From Deltaproteobacteria bacterium (GTDB taxonomy: Bacteria; Desulfobacterota; Binatia; UBA9968): a stretch of 5,707 nt of DNA. Positions within the stretch are counted from its first letter, which is position 1; each line of letters opens with the position of its first letter. Both the position numbers and the translations under genes were made by a program. This document shows positions 5,694 through 5,707 of the stretch, one piece after another. The DNA lies in NCBI GenBank assembly GCA_020027655.1, contig JAHKKJ010000276.1:1-5707 (forward strand), written 5' to 3'. The notes beneath the pieces were generated by a model that searched no databases, had not been told where the DNA came from, and saw only the letters and a program-made list of their open reading frames with translations.

Positions 5694-5707
5694 CCAGGTT
5701 CGCAAGG

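Overview
This 5.7 kb window is bacterial and looks like a short metagenome contig. It carries four genes, all on the minus strand. Read in the direction of transcription (right to left) they are: a 45-residue single-pass membrane protein (5347-5484), a large MscS-family mechanosensitive channel (2776-5307), a type IV ABC exporter half-transporter (412-2265), and the first 72 codons of a phospholipase D-like protein (33-248). The last gene is cut off where the genomic sequence ends.

Bases 1-32 are not genomic. They match the Illumina TruSeq read-1 adapter and join directly to the phospholipase D-like gene. The adapter stays open in that gene's frame, so an automatic gene call would give the protein a false ending, RSEERRVGKE.

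The small membrane protein and the channel are 39 bases apart and probably form an operon. The 510 bp between the channel and the ABC transporter (2266-2775) and the 223 bp at the right edge (5485-5707) hold no convincing genes. They are packed with short hairpin and inverted-repeat modules: ACCACGAAG/CTTTGCG arms, a 9-bp GC-rich hairpin, a GGTTGCGGC...GCCGCGCT hairpin found on both sides of the channel operon in opposite orientation, a periodic TTCAA block, and an ATGCCGGCA hairpin. The 163 bp between the ABC and phospholipase D-like genes has a similar mosaic. From memory, this kind of intergenic patchwork is common in environmental Verrucomicrobiota, Planctomycetota and Acidobacteriota assemblies. 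With the high-GC genes and good Shine-Dalgarno sites, that makes a soil or sediment member of one of these phyla, perhaps Verrucomicrobiota, the best guess, at low confidence.

I see no defence system, mobile-element transposase, CRISPR array, RNA gene or biosynthetic cluster. The coding content is membrane-centred: a channel with its small partner, an exporter and a probable lipid- or phosphodiester-related enzyme. Only the small protein plus channel pair has real evidence of a functional link. The most notable points are that undescribed pair, the inverted repeat modules that bracket it, and the adapter artefact.
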